64,000 nt of DNA from Aspidapion aeneum. Its lineage: Eukaryota; Arthropoda; Insecta; Coleoptera; Brentidae. How positions within the stretch are numbered: the first letter of the stretch is position 1; each line of letters opens with the position of its first letter. Of this stretch, positions 49,671 to 60,177 are shown piece after piece. Both the position numbers and the translations under genes were made by a program. The notes beneath the pieces were generated by a model. It saw only the letters and a list, made by a program, of their open reading frames with translations, did no database searches and was not told the origin of the DNA. The DNA lies in NCBI GenBank assembly GCA_963576565.1, contig CAUYVT010000084.1, positions 1 to 64,000 of the forward strand, given 5' to 3'.

Positions 49671-50129
49671 CAGTACAAATTTTCTTTATATAGTACGTGC
49701 AAATTTAGCTCTTCGGCCGTACAAATTTTCTTTAAATAGTACGTGAAAATTTAGCTCTTCGGCCATACAAATTTTCTTTAAATAGTACGTGAAAATTTAG
49801 CTCTTCGGCCATACAAATTTTCTTTAAAGGTACGTGAAAATTTAGCTCTTCGGCCATACAAATTTTCTTTAAAAGGTACGTGAAAATTTAGCTCTTCGGC
49901 CGTACAAATTTTCTTTAAATAGTACGTGAAAATTTAGCTCTTCGGCCATACAAATTTTCTTTAAAAGGTACGTGAAAATTTAGCTCTTCGGCCATACAAA
50001 TTTTCTTTAAAAGGTACGTGAAAATTTAGCTCTTCGGCCGTACAAATTTTCTTTAAAAGGTACGTGAAAATTTAGCTCTTCGGCCATACAAATTTTCTTT
50101 AAATAGTACGTGAAAATTTAGCTCTTCGG
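49671..50129. repeat. 10-unit tandem duplication, first copy
   Basis: A rare CAGTACAAATTTTCTTTATA unit starts this block and recurs 459 bp later. The intervening units have the same order. This is a recent local duplication and confirms the ~46-bp period. Confidence 0.7.
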
Positions 50130-50588
50130 CAGTACAAATTTTCTTTATATAGTACGTGCAAATTTAGCTCTTCGGCCGTACAAATTTTCTTTAAATAGTA
50201 CGTGAAAATTTAGCTCTTCGGCCATACAAATTTTCTTTAAATAGTACGTGAAAATTTAGCTCTTCGGCCATACAAATTTTCTTTAAAGGTACGTGAAAAT
50301 TTAGCTCTTCGGCCATACAAATTTTCTTTAAAAGGTACGTGAAAATTTAGCTCTTCGGCCGTACAAATTTTCTTTAAATAGTACGTGAAAATTTAGCTCT
50401 TCGGCCATACAAATTTTCTTTAAAAGGTACGTGAAAATTTAGCTCTTCGGCCATACAAATTTTCTTTAAAAGGTACGTGAAAATTTAGCTCTTCGGCCGT
50501 ACAAATTTTCTTTAAAAGGTACGTGAAAATTTAGCTCTTCGGCCATACAAATTTTCTTTAAATAGTACGTGAAAATTTAGCTCTTCGG
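50130..50588. repeat. 10-unit tandem duplication, second copy
   Basis: This is the second copy of the 459-bp block, starting at the second CAGTAC unit. The following units diverge. Confidence 0.65.
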
Positions 50589-53500
50589 CCATACAAATTT
50601 TCTTTAAAAGGTACGTGAAAATTTAGCTCTTCGGCCGTACAAATTTTCTTTAAAAGGTACGTGAAAATTTAGCTCTTCGGCCGTACAAATTTTCTTTAAA
50701 AGGTACGTGAAAATTTAGCTCTTCGGCCATACAAATTTTCTTTAAAAGGTACGTGAAAATTTAGCTCTTCGGCCATACAAATTTTCTTTAAATTGTACGT
50801 GAAAATTTAGCTCTTCGGCCATACAAATTTTCTTTAAAAGGTACGTGAAAATTTAGCTCTTCGGCCATACAAATTTTCTGTAAATAGTACGTGAAAATTA
50901 GCTTTTCGGGCATACAAATTTTCTTTAAATAGTACGTGAAAATTTAGCTCTTCGGCAATACAAATTTTCTTTAAATACTACGGGAAAATTTAGCTCTTCG
51001 GCCATACAAATTTTCTTTAAAAGGTACGTGAAAATTTAGCTCTTCGGCCGTACAATATTTCTTTAAAAGGTACGTGAAAATTTAGCTCTTCGGCTTTATA
51101 CAAATTTTCTTTAAATAGTACGTGAAAATTTAGCCTTCGGCCATACAAATTTTCTTTAAAAGGTACGTGAAAATTTAGCTCTTCGGCCATACAAATTTTC
51201 TTTAAATTGTACGTGAAAATTTATCCCTTCGGCCATACAAATTTTCTTTAAATAGTACGTGAAAATTTAGCTCTTCGGCCGTACAAATTTTCTTTAAATA
51301 GTACGTGAAAATTAAGCTCTTCAGCCATACAAATTTTCTTTAAAAGTTACGTGAAAATTTAGCTCTTCGGCCATACAAATTTTCTTTAAATAGTACGTGA
51401 AAATTTAGCTCTTCGGCCGTACAAATTTTCTTTAAATAGTACGTGAAAATTTAGCTCTTCAGCCATACAAATTTTCTTTAAAAGGTACGTGAAAATTTAG
51501 CTCTTCGGCCATACAAATTTTCTTTAAATAGTACGTGAAAATTTAGCTCTTCAGCCATACAAATTTTCTTTAAAAGGTACGTGAAAATTTAGCTCTTCGG
51601 CCATACAAATTTTCTTTAAATTGTACGTGAAAATTTAGCTCTTCGGCCGTACAAATTTTCTTTAAATAGTACGTGAAAATTAAGCTCTTCAGCCATACAA
51701 ATTTTCTTTAAAAGTTACGTGAAAATTTAGCTCTTCGGCCATACAAATTTTCTTTAAATAGTACGTGAAAATTAGCTCTTCGGCCGTACAAATTTTCTTT
51801 AAATAGTACGTGAAAATTTAGCTCTTCAGCCATACAAATTTTCTTTAAAAGGTACGTGAAAATTTAGCTCTTCGGCCATACAAATTTTCTTTAAATAGTA
51901 CGTGAAAATTTAGCTCTTCAGCCATACAAATTTTCTTTAAAAGGTACGTGAAAATTTAGCTCTTCGGCCATACAAATTTTCTTTAAATTGTACGTGAAAA
52001 TTTAGTTCTTTGGCCATACAAATTTTCTTTAAATAGTACGTGAAAATTTAGCGCTTCGGCCGTACAAATTTTGCCTTAAATAGTACATGAAAATTTAGCT
52101 CTTCGGCCATACAAATTTTCTTTAAATAGTACGTGAAATTTTAGCTCTTCGGCCATACAAATTTTCTTTAAAAGGTACGTGAAAATTTAGCTCTTCGGCC
52201 ATACAAATTTTCTTTAAAAGGTACGTGAAAATTTAGCTCTTCGGCCATACAAATTTTCTTTAAAAGGTACGTGAAAATTTAGCTCTTCGGCCGTACAAAT
52301 TTTCTTTAAAAGGTACGTGAAAATTTAGCTCTTCGGCCATACAAATTTTCTTTAAATAGTACGTGAAAAGTTAGCTCTTCGGCCGTACAAATTTTCTTTA
52401 TATAGTACGTGAAATCTTAGCTCTTCGGCCGTACAAATTTTCTTTAAAAGGTACGTGAAAATTTAGCTCTTCGGCCATACAAATTTTCTTTAAATAGTAC
52501 GTGAAAATTTAGCTCTTCGGCCATACAAATTTTCTTTAAAAGGTACGTGAAAATTTAGCTCTTCGGCCATACAAATTTTCTTTAAAAGGTACGTAAAAAT
52601 TTAGCTCTTCGGTTATACAAATTTTCTTTAAATAGTACGTGAAAATTTAGCTCTTCGGCCATACAAATTTTCTTTAAAAGCTACGTGAAAATTTAGCTTT
52701 TCGGGCATACAAATTTTCTTTAAATAGTACGTGAAAATTTAGCTCTTCGGCCATACAAATTTTCTTTAAATAGTACGTGAAAATTTGGGTCTTCGGCCAT
52801 ACAAATTTTCTTTAGAAGGTACGTGAAAATTTGGGTCTTCGGCCGTACAAATTTTCTTTAAATAGTACGTGAAAATTTAGCTCTTCGGCCATACAAATTT
52901 TCTTTAAAAGGTACGTGAAAATTTAGCTCTTCGGCCATACAAATTTTCTTTAAAAGGTACGTGAAAATTTGGGTCTTCGGCCGTACAAATTTTCTTTAAA
53001 TAGTACGTGAAAATTTAGCTTTTCGGGCATACAAATTTTCTTTAAATAGTACGTGAAAATTTAGCTCTTCGGCAATACAAATTTTCTTTAAATACTACGG
53101 GAAAATTTAGCTCTTCGGCCATACAAATTTTCTTTAAAAGGTACGTGAAAATTTAACTCTTCGGCCGTACAAATTTTCTTTAAAAGGTACGTGAAAATTT
53201 AGCTCTTCGGCCATACAAATTTTCTATTAATAGTACGTGAAAATTTAGCTTTTCGGGTATACAAATTTTCTTTAAATAGTACGTGAAAATTTAGCTCTTC
53301 GGCCGTACTAAATTTCTTTAAATAGTACGTGAAAATTTAGCTCTTCGGCCATACAAATTTTCTTTAAAAGGTACGTGAAAATTTAGCTCTTCGGCCATAC
53401 AAATTTTCTTTAATAGGTACGTGAAAATTTAGCTCTTCGCCCATACAAATTTTCTTTAAAAGGTACGTTAAAATTTAGCTCTTCGGCCGTACAAATTTTC

Positions 53501-54638
53501 TTTAAAAGGTACGTGAAAATTTAGCTCTTTGGCCATACAAATTTTCTTTAAAAGGTACTTGAAAATTTAGCTCTTCGGCCATACAGATTTTCTTTAAATA
53601 GTACGTGAAAATTTAGCTCTTCGGCCATACAAATTTTCTTTAAAAGGTACGTGAAAATTTGGGTCTTCGGCCGTACAAATTTTCTTTAAATAGTACGTGA
53701 AAATTTAGCTCTTCGGCCATACAAATTTTCTTTAAAAGGTACGTGAAAATTTAGCTCTTCAGCCATACAAATTTTCTTTAAAAGGTACGTTAAAATTTAG
53801 CTATTCGGCCGTACAAATTTTCTTTAAAAGGTACGTGAAAATTTAGCTCTTCGGCCATACAAATTTTCTTTAAAAGGTACGTGAAAATTTAGCTCTTCGG
53901 CCATACAGATTTTCTTTAAAAATTTAGCCCTTCGGCCATAATAATTTTCTTTAAAAGGTACGTGAAAATTTAGCTCTTCGGCCATACAAATTTTCTTTAA
54001 AAGGTACGTGAAAATTTGGGTCTTCGGCCATACAAATTTTCTTTAAATAATACGTGAAAATTTAGCTCTTCGGCCGTACAAATTTTCTTTAAATAGTACG
54101 TGAAAATTTAGCTCTTCGGCCTTACAAATTTTCTTTATATAGTACGTGAAAATTTAGCTCTTCGGCCGTACAAATTTTCTTTAAATAGTACGTGAAAATT
54201 TAGCTCTTCGGCCATACAAATTTTCTTTAAATAGTACGTGAAAATTTAGCTCTTCGGCCATACAAATTTTCTTTAAAAGGTACGTAAAAATTTAGCTCTT
54301 CGGCCATACAAATTTTCTTTAGAAGGTACGTGAAAATTTGGGTCTTCGGCCGTACAAATTTTCTTTAAATAGTACGTGAAAATTTAGCTCTTCGGCCATA
54401 CAAATTTTCTTTAAAAGGTACGTGAAAATTTAGCTCTTCGGCCGTACAAATTTTTTTTAAAAGGTACGTGAAAATTTAGCTCTTCGGCCATACAAATTTT
54501 CTTTAAAAGCTACGTGAAAATTTAGCTTTTCGAGCATACAAATTTTCTTTAAAAGGTACGTTAAAATTTAGCTCTTCGGCCGTACAAATTTTCTTTAAAA
54601 GGTACGTGAAAATTTAGCTCTTCGGCCATACAAATTTT

Positions 54639-54675
54639 CTTTAAAAGGTACGTGAAAATTTAGTACCTTTTAAAG
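54639..54675. repeat. Perfect 13-bp inverted repeat at the satellite edge
   Basis: CTTTAAAAGGTAC at 54,639-54,651 is followed after 11 bases by its exact reverse complement at 54,663-54,675. The right arm is itself a piece of satellite in the opposite orientation, and non-satellite DNA starts directly after it. Confidence 0.9.
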
Positions 54676-55561
54676 TACACAGTGATCGGGTTTCGCCGAC
54701 GATATGGCATTCGTGTTATATTTCGCCGAAAGATGGTGACAATGTGTGAAATCAGATTATTATTTCTCCTTTTCTCTCCAGCAGTTTCGGCTTTAAGTTA
54801 TTTTTCCAAACAAAACTCTGTGTCCGAAAAGGAACTGTCGTTAGTTCCGTCTTCGGGCGAGCTAACGGCAATTAATGAACCGACGGCTTCTGGCCTTTTT
54901 TAGAATGCAGTTCTTTTCCCTCTTTGTACATCTCGTGGGTTTCTCTGCTATAAAAAAAAGAAAATCTCAATTAAAATAAACAAAAACTTTTGGTCTTGGT
55001 TAGTCATTAATATTATCACTTTAGTGAAAACATGGGCAGTGTTGCCAGGTCCCACAGAAATATTTCGAGAAACCATGAGATAGCATGCTGCTTATTCATT
55101 ATTCCTTCCTACTGCATTCCACTCAATGATTCTACCCAATGAAATCTTTTTCTTAGCAGAACTGAACTAGGTCCGGGCAGGTTTTGGTCAGTTTCACTAC
55201 AACTGTTACTGCACTATCAGTTAGTACCATTTTGTATAATCTATGTATCTCTTAATACCATTACACTTAAAAACAACTTATATATGTAGTAGGACGCGTA
55301 CGACGCTGACGTAAAGGTGTGGCACTAGTGGTATGCAAATACTATCTACTCGATACTTTGATATCTGGTTCATGGGCAGATTCAAGTAATCAAATCCTTC
55401 GACGCCAAATACTCGAATCCCGAATGGGACCGAAGCCGAAGTGTTATTTTCGTATCAATCGTATCGGCATCGGCCGGATGAGTAACGAGTTTGGAGTAGT
55501 TGTAATCATTTGAACCGATATTTATTTACTTAAATTATTAAATGAACTATTGCGTATACGT
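54676..55561. other. Unassigned region after the satellite
   Basis: No recognised gene lies here. The sequence is less AT-rich at first, with TTTCGCCGA repeated at 54,691 and 54,721. It then becomes AT-rich with TATAAA-like and AATAAA-like strings near 54,950, which might mark an old LTR fragment. CAGTGTTGCCA at 55,037-55,047 has an exact inverted partner at 56,188-56,198. Confidence 0.4.
54733..54903 (+). CDS. Small open frame with a signal-peptide-like start, doubtful
   Basis: From ATG at 54,733 (second ATG at 54,742) a frame of about 56 codons begins with a hydrophobic stretch (LLFLLFSPAVSALS) that resembles a secretion signal. It then has a polar Ser/Glu-rich tail and stops at 54,901-54,903. 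An upstream GTG extends the frame. There are no cysteines beyond the signal part, no homologue that I recognise, and no conserved context. It could be a remnant of a mobile element or pure chance. Confidence 0.15.
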   Translation: MVTMCEIRLLFLLFSPAVSALSYFSKQNSVSEKELSLVPSSGELTAINEPTASGLF

Positions 55562-55841
55562 CAGTGGCGGATCCAGGGGGGGGGCACTAGGGGCACTTGC
55601 CCTCCCCCGAGAATTTTTTGAATATACAAAAAATGAGTAAGAAGTAATGTTTTTGCTAATAAAAATTCAAAATATTTGCCTGCGCGCATGAAAATGTCTA
55701 TTATTAATATCATCGAAATTACAACCACTGACTAATTCAATAAAATGCTGCTTAAAAAAATATATACCGTTTTTTACCAACAGAGATTGTCACCTAAAGT
55801 GCCCCCCCCCCCCCCGAGAAGCACCTCTGGATCCGCCCTTG
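55562..55841. mobile_element. hAT-type MITE with 8-bp target duplication
   Basis: This 280-bp element begins CAGTGGCGGATCCAG and ends with the near reverse complement CTGGATCCGCCCTTG (13 of 15 bases pair). It is flanked by the perfect 8-bp direct repeat GTATACGT at 55,554-55,561 and 55,842-55,849. Termini starting CAG and an 8-bp duplication are typical of the hAT superfamily. G runs lie near one end and a long C run near the other. There is no transposase frame, so it is non-autonomous. Confidence 0.85.
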
Positions 55842-55849
55842 GTATACGT

Positions 55850-56187
55850 ATAGGATTGACAACATAGAAAATCTCTGTATTTAGCAAGTATATATTTTAG
55901 TACAAAAAACACTGAACTTTTAAAGTAATGCGCATTTTTATAACTTATTTGTACACAAAAGCATGTACTTTTAAAACAATGTATTTTCTTCGTATTTTTA
56001 GTAAATACAAAAAAAAACGATTTTTTATACATTTTTTTAAAAAAACCTGTACTTTTAAAGCTTTGTATTTTATTAATTTTTTTAGTAGCACAAAGAAACT
56101 ACTTTTATTGTAAATATTGTCTTACATCACTCACGTCTCACATATACGGAAAGAAACAGAAACAAAATTTTTCTCTATGGGTAGAGG
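55850..56187. other. AT-rich region with degenerate internal repeats
   Basis: Homopolymer A and T runs dominate. The string ACTTTTAAA recurs near 55,916, 55,968 and 56,052, each followed by a GTATTTT-like stretch, which suggests a decayed tandem repeat. The short open frames on both strands look like chance. Confidence 0.4.
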
Positions 56188-56198
56188 TGGCAACACTG

Positions 56199-56494
56199 AT
56201 ATGGTTTATTTACTCCAATGCTGTGGTTAACTGTGATGAATTATTTTTAAGTTGTGATAACAGCAAAGAAGAATCCTTTGAAGTACAGGGTGGTTTGCCC
56301 ATACTGGCTTCGAAGTATCCCCGCACAAGTGTGGTATCTCTGCTTTCAAAAAAAGTTCCAATAAACCGAACCAAGTCAAACGAATTAATAATATTTGCTT
56401 ACTTGAATTAAACATTACAAAACTAAGGAAATATAATATTCAATGAGCCGCCATCTATTGGAGCACACAGCAAACATTAAATGTATGTTCAAGC
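56199..56494 (+). repeat. Direct repeat A, copy 1
   Basis: Starting ATATGGTTTATTTACTC, this ~296-bp sequence recurs with small indels at 58,549-58,858. Both copies contain GAGCCGCCATCTATTGGAG and lie just before the left end of a foldback element. It may be part of a larger repeat unit. The open frames in it are not conserved between the copies, so it is not a gene. Confidence 0.85.
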
Positions 56495-56519
56495 CTAAAG
56501 GCCGCTTGACATAATAGTA

Positions 56520-58121
56520 CAATGAATAGAGGAGTTTTACCCTACAAAAGGTCCGGTAGTTCTGAATTTTGGGTATGTTATTAAGGTCGAAAGGGTAGTT
56601 AAAAATCTGAGTTTTCGTCACCCCCACCCCTGTGCTTCCTCCGCCATCTTGAAAAAACCAACAAAAATTGGCACTTTTTGCAGTTTTTTGCCTTTAGTTT
56701 CGTTCCACTACATTAAATCGCAAAAAGAGTTATATGAAATTTTTTAGAGGATATAATTATCTACAATTGGGTGGTACTATGGTTGTTCTGCGAGCAGTAG
56801 TAACGGAGCTAGGTAATTTCCAGAAATGACTAAAATCGCGTGCTTGGGCAAATTTTCAGATTTTTTTCTACTTCAGACGGCATAAGCTCCGAAATACTTT
56901 GTTCTAGGGTAAATGTTCTAAAGACATATCTTGTAGAGAATTTTATCAGCTACAAAATCCATTCTCTAAATGTATTTTTAAATATTATAATAGAGTGGGA
57001 GTAACTTTTAACTTAAATTAAGCTTAGTTTTTGAAAAAATTAGATAAAACTTGTAACAAAAATATTTTAATTTGTTATTTTCTAAAATTGGTTAAATTTA
57101 CGGGCGCCTCTGAATTTATAACCATAAACCAATCCGACTTTCTTGTACAGTATTTTAAAGGAAATTTTATTTGCTACAATAATGTGTAACACATTTTGTT
57201 CTATAGATCTTGGTTTAAAAAAAAATTGAATAAATCATGGAAAAAACATGGATATTTTTTGACTTTTTTAAATTACTTCAATTAACGGACGTCGCTGAAG
57301 AGTTTATAAATAGTCGACCCCCATCGAGTTGTACCTTTTTCAAAAGGAAATTTCAATGTCTACAATAAAGTATATTACATTTTTCTCTAGAAGCGTATTT
57401 TTTGAGAAAATTTGAGAAAACCTAAATATGTGAGATTTTTGGGGGGTCTGGGGGGGTTTTTGAAGAGGTGGTTAGTTTAAGGAGGTGTTTGACCCCTAAG
57501 CTCTCTTACCTTTTTGTACGTCACTAAATTTACACAAAAAAATTAAAATAAATAAAAAACGTGCCGTTTAAAAGCACTAAATTTTAAAAAATTATTATTT
57601 TCTAACTTACTTACTTTAAGATAAAAGTTACTCCCACTCCATTATAATATTTAAAAATACATTTAGAGAATGGATTTTGTAGCTGATAAAATTCTCTACA
57701 AGATATGTCCTTAGAACTTTTACCCTAGAACAAAGTATTTGGAAGCTTATGCAGTCTAAAGTAGAAAAAATCTGAAAATTTGCCCAAGCACGCGATTTTA
57801 GTCATTTTTGGAAATTACCTAGCTCCGTTACTACTGCTCGCAGATCAACCATAGTACCACCCAATTGTAGATAACTATATCCTCTAAAAAATTTCATATA
57901 ACTTTTTTTGCGATTTAATGTACTGGAACGAAATTAAAGGCAAAAAACTAAAAAAAGTGCCAATTTTTGATGGTTTTCTCAAGATGGTGGAGGGAGCACA
58001 GGGGTAGGGGTGACGAAAACTCAGATTTTTAACTACCCTCCTGAGCTTAACAACATATCCAAAATTCAGAACTACCGGACCTTTTGTAGGGTAACCCCCC
58101 TATTTTGGCCTCTATTCATTG
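56520..58121. mobile_element. Foldback element 1, complete, arms about 500 bp
   Basis: The left arm (56,520 to about 57,024) and the right arm (about 57,606 to 58,121) are reverse complements with scattered differences. Both ends are CAATGAATAGAGG. Shared landmarks include ACCCTACAAAAGGTCCGG, the GTGGTACTATGG region and GGAGTGGGAGTAAC. The right arm has about 14 extra bases near its tip. The ~580-bp interior is AT-rich with G and C runs near 57,440-57,470 and has no transposase. I saw no clear target duplication. The superfamily is not identified. Confidence 0.85.
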
Positions 58122-58548
58122 AACATGAAAGGAGTTTTAACATTTTAAAAACTATTTTTTATAGACCAGAGCAAATACCTTTTAAGAAGGTTAAAAGGGG
58201 AAAAATTTAGTAATATCATATGGGTTATTTATTCAATGATAGTATGAAAACTTTTGTAAATAAAAGAAAATATATTACACCTAACAGGAAAAATAAATTA
58301 GACTCGATTCAAGTTATTAGAGTGAAATGAGGTGAAATTTTAGAGGTACATGGTTACGATTTATCATGGTTTTCAGCAAAATAGAAAAAATTTAAATAAA
58401 AAAGTTATAGGTTTCAGAGAAATATCGAAATGCTTTTGACGAAAATGCCATTAGATCATAATAGTTGGTTCTGAATATTGCGTACCAGACGAATTTATTT
58501 CAGCGCCATCTGCCCCTCAATATGGTAAAGCTCGCCGGTGGCTTCTCT
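58122..58548. other. Unassigned AT-rich spacer
   Basis: This sequence lies between foldback 1 and the second direct repeat A. I see no gene and no repeat shared with the rest of the window. It contains CAGCGCCATCTGCCCC near 58,501. Confidence 0.4.
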
Positions 58549-58858
58549 ATATGGTTTATTTACTCAATGCCATGGTTAACTGTGATGAATTATTTTTAAG
58601 TTGTGATAAACAGCAGAGAAGAATCCTTTGAAGCACAGGGTGGTTGCCCATACTGGCTTCAAAGTATCCCCACACAAGTGTGGTAAATCCCTGCTTACAA
58701 AAATTAGAAGGTTTCTATGAACCAATAAACCGAACCAAGTTAAACAATTTAATCATATTTGCTCACTTGAATTAAACAGTTCAAAACTAAGGAAATATAA
58801 TATGTAATGAGCCGCCATCTATTGGAGCACACAGCAAACATTAAAAGCATGTTCAAGC
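58549..58858 (+). repeat. Direct repeat A, copy 2
   Basis: This second copy of the ~300-bp sequence has the same orientation, offset about 2,350 bp from the first. It contains an insertion (AATTAGAAGGTTTCTATGAACC region near 58,700) relative to copy 1. Confidence 0.85.
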
Positions 58859-58891
58859 GTAAGTTAGAAACTACTTAATCATCTGATAGTA

Positions 58892-59757
58892 CAATGAATA
58901 GAGTTTTACCCTACAAAAGGTCCGGTAGTTCTGAATTTTGGATATGTTATTAAGGTCGAAAGGGTAGTTAAAAATCTGAGTTTTCGTCACCCCCACCCCT
59001 GTGTTTCCTCCGCCATCTTGAAAAAACCAACAAAAATTGGCACTTTTTGCAGTTTTTTGCCTTTAGTTTCGTTCCAGTACATTAAATCGCAAAAAGAGTT
59101 ATATGAAATTTTTTAGAGGATAAAATTATCTACAATTGGGTGGTACTATGGTTGTTCTGCGAGCAGTAGTAACGGAGCTAGGTAATTTCCAAAAATGACT
59201 AAAATCACGTGCTTGGGCCAATTTTCAGATTTTTTCTACTTCAGACGGCATAAGCTCCGAAATACTTTGTTCTAGGCTAAAAGTTCTAAGGACATATCTT
59301 GTAAAGAATTTTATCAGCTACGAAATCCATTCTTTAAATGTATTTTTAAATATTGTAATAGAGTGGGAGTAACTTTTAACTTAAAGTAAGTAAGTTAGAA
59401 GATAATAATTTTTTAAAATTTAGTGCTTTAAAGGTGCCGTTTTTTATTTATTTTTATTTTTTTGTGTAAATTTAGTGACGTACAAAAAGGTAAGAGAGCC
59501 TAGGGGTCAAACACCTCCTTAAACTAACCACCTCTTCAAAAACCCCCCCCAAACCCCCCAAAATCTCACGTATTTAGGTTTTCTCAAATTTTCTCAAAAA
59601 ATACGCTTCTAAGAGAAAAATGTGTAATATACTTTATTGTAGACAATGAAATTTCCTTTTGAAAAAGGTACAACTCGATGGGGGTCAACTTTATAAACTC
59701 TTCAGCGGCGTCCGTTAATAGAAGTAATTTTAAAAAGTCAAAAATATTCATTTTAGA
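58892..59757. mobile_element. Foldback element 2, cut off by the Gypsy insertion
   Basis: It begins CAATGAATAGAG and its left arm (to about 59,385) matches the left arm of foldback 1 directly. The following interior, from the TAAGTAAGTTAGAAG region to about 59,751, is the reverse complement of foldback 1 from about 57,605 back to 57,241. So its interior has the opposite orientation. It stops where the Gypsy LTR starts; the missing ~700 bp should lie beyond the window on the far side of that element. Confidence 0.8.
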
Positions 59758-60090
59758 TGCGAGCTTAATAAAAACTCTTTTTTAAAAAATAACTTTATTT
59801 TATTTAGTCACTTTTACAAATAAGACAACTTTAAAGTTAGATGTGAACCGTTTAGATGCTAAGTCAAACCTAAAAGACGTTGTTTACCTGCTAGCCTACT
59901 TATAGTTACAAGAGTGCTGACACAGCTTCGCGTGGGTTCCCGAAGAATATGGAAGTAAACATGTTTATCAAATGACTTTTATATGATCTTGAAAACAATA
60001 GCAATATTGTGCAATTATGGTACTACGTCTTAACTTATTCTAGAAACTACGCATTAAGTAAATACACCTACGCATATTTTTAATATAACA
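59758..60090 (-). repeat. 3' LTR of the Gypsy element (boundaries inferred)
   Basis: On the minus strand the segment starts TGTTATATT directly after a purine tract and ends GCTCGCA, where similarity to foldback 1 resumes within a few bases. That gives about 333 bp. It holds a TATA-like TATAAAAGT at about 59,975-59,983 and two overlapping AATAAA signals at 59,794-59,804. The partner LTR is outside the window, so the edges could shift by some bases. An alternative start, AGTTGTTAT, would fit the AGT ends of many errantiviruses. Confidence 0.65.
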
Positions 60091-60100
60091 ACTCCCTCGC
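60091..60100 (-). other. Polypurine tract of the Gypsy element
   Basis: GCGAGGGAGT on the minus strand lies against the LTR start and downstream of the env stop, the place where plus-strand synthesis is primed. Confidence 0.6.
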
Positions 60101-60177
60101 AATTTAAAAAGTTAGTGCTATACAATGCAGTAACTTTTACTAACAAAATTTAAAATTCCTAAAATTACAAAATACAA

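Larger units (their letters stand above)
40680..54651. repeat. 46-bp satellite array, right block
   Basis: The same satellite continues for about 300 more units with the same hexamer variants. The first ~3.8 kb repeats 28,441-32,233; the remainder resembles 22,000-27,000 in unit order. One truncated unit lies near 49,450 (ACAAATTAAAAGG) and one near 53,915 (CTTTAAAAATTTAGCCC). The last full unit runs into the inverted junction at 54,639-54,675. Confidence 0.97.

Noticed and set aside
1..54651. CRISPR array
   Set aside because: Units abut directly and there are no unique spacers of regular length; the whole unit is repeated. It is a eukaryotic satellite.
55319..55513. 64-codon plus-strand frame
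   Set aside because: It starts with GTG, has no domain, and lies in unassigned repeat-like DNA; chance is the simplest explanation.
58010..58210. Frames in the foldback arms (also 56,415-56,627) as a shared gene
   Set aside because: They look alike only because the arms are inverted copies. They contain frame-changing differences and have no known domain.
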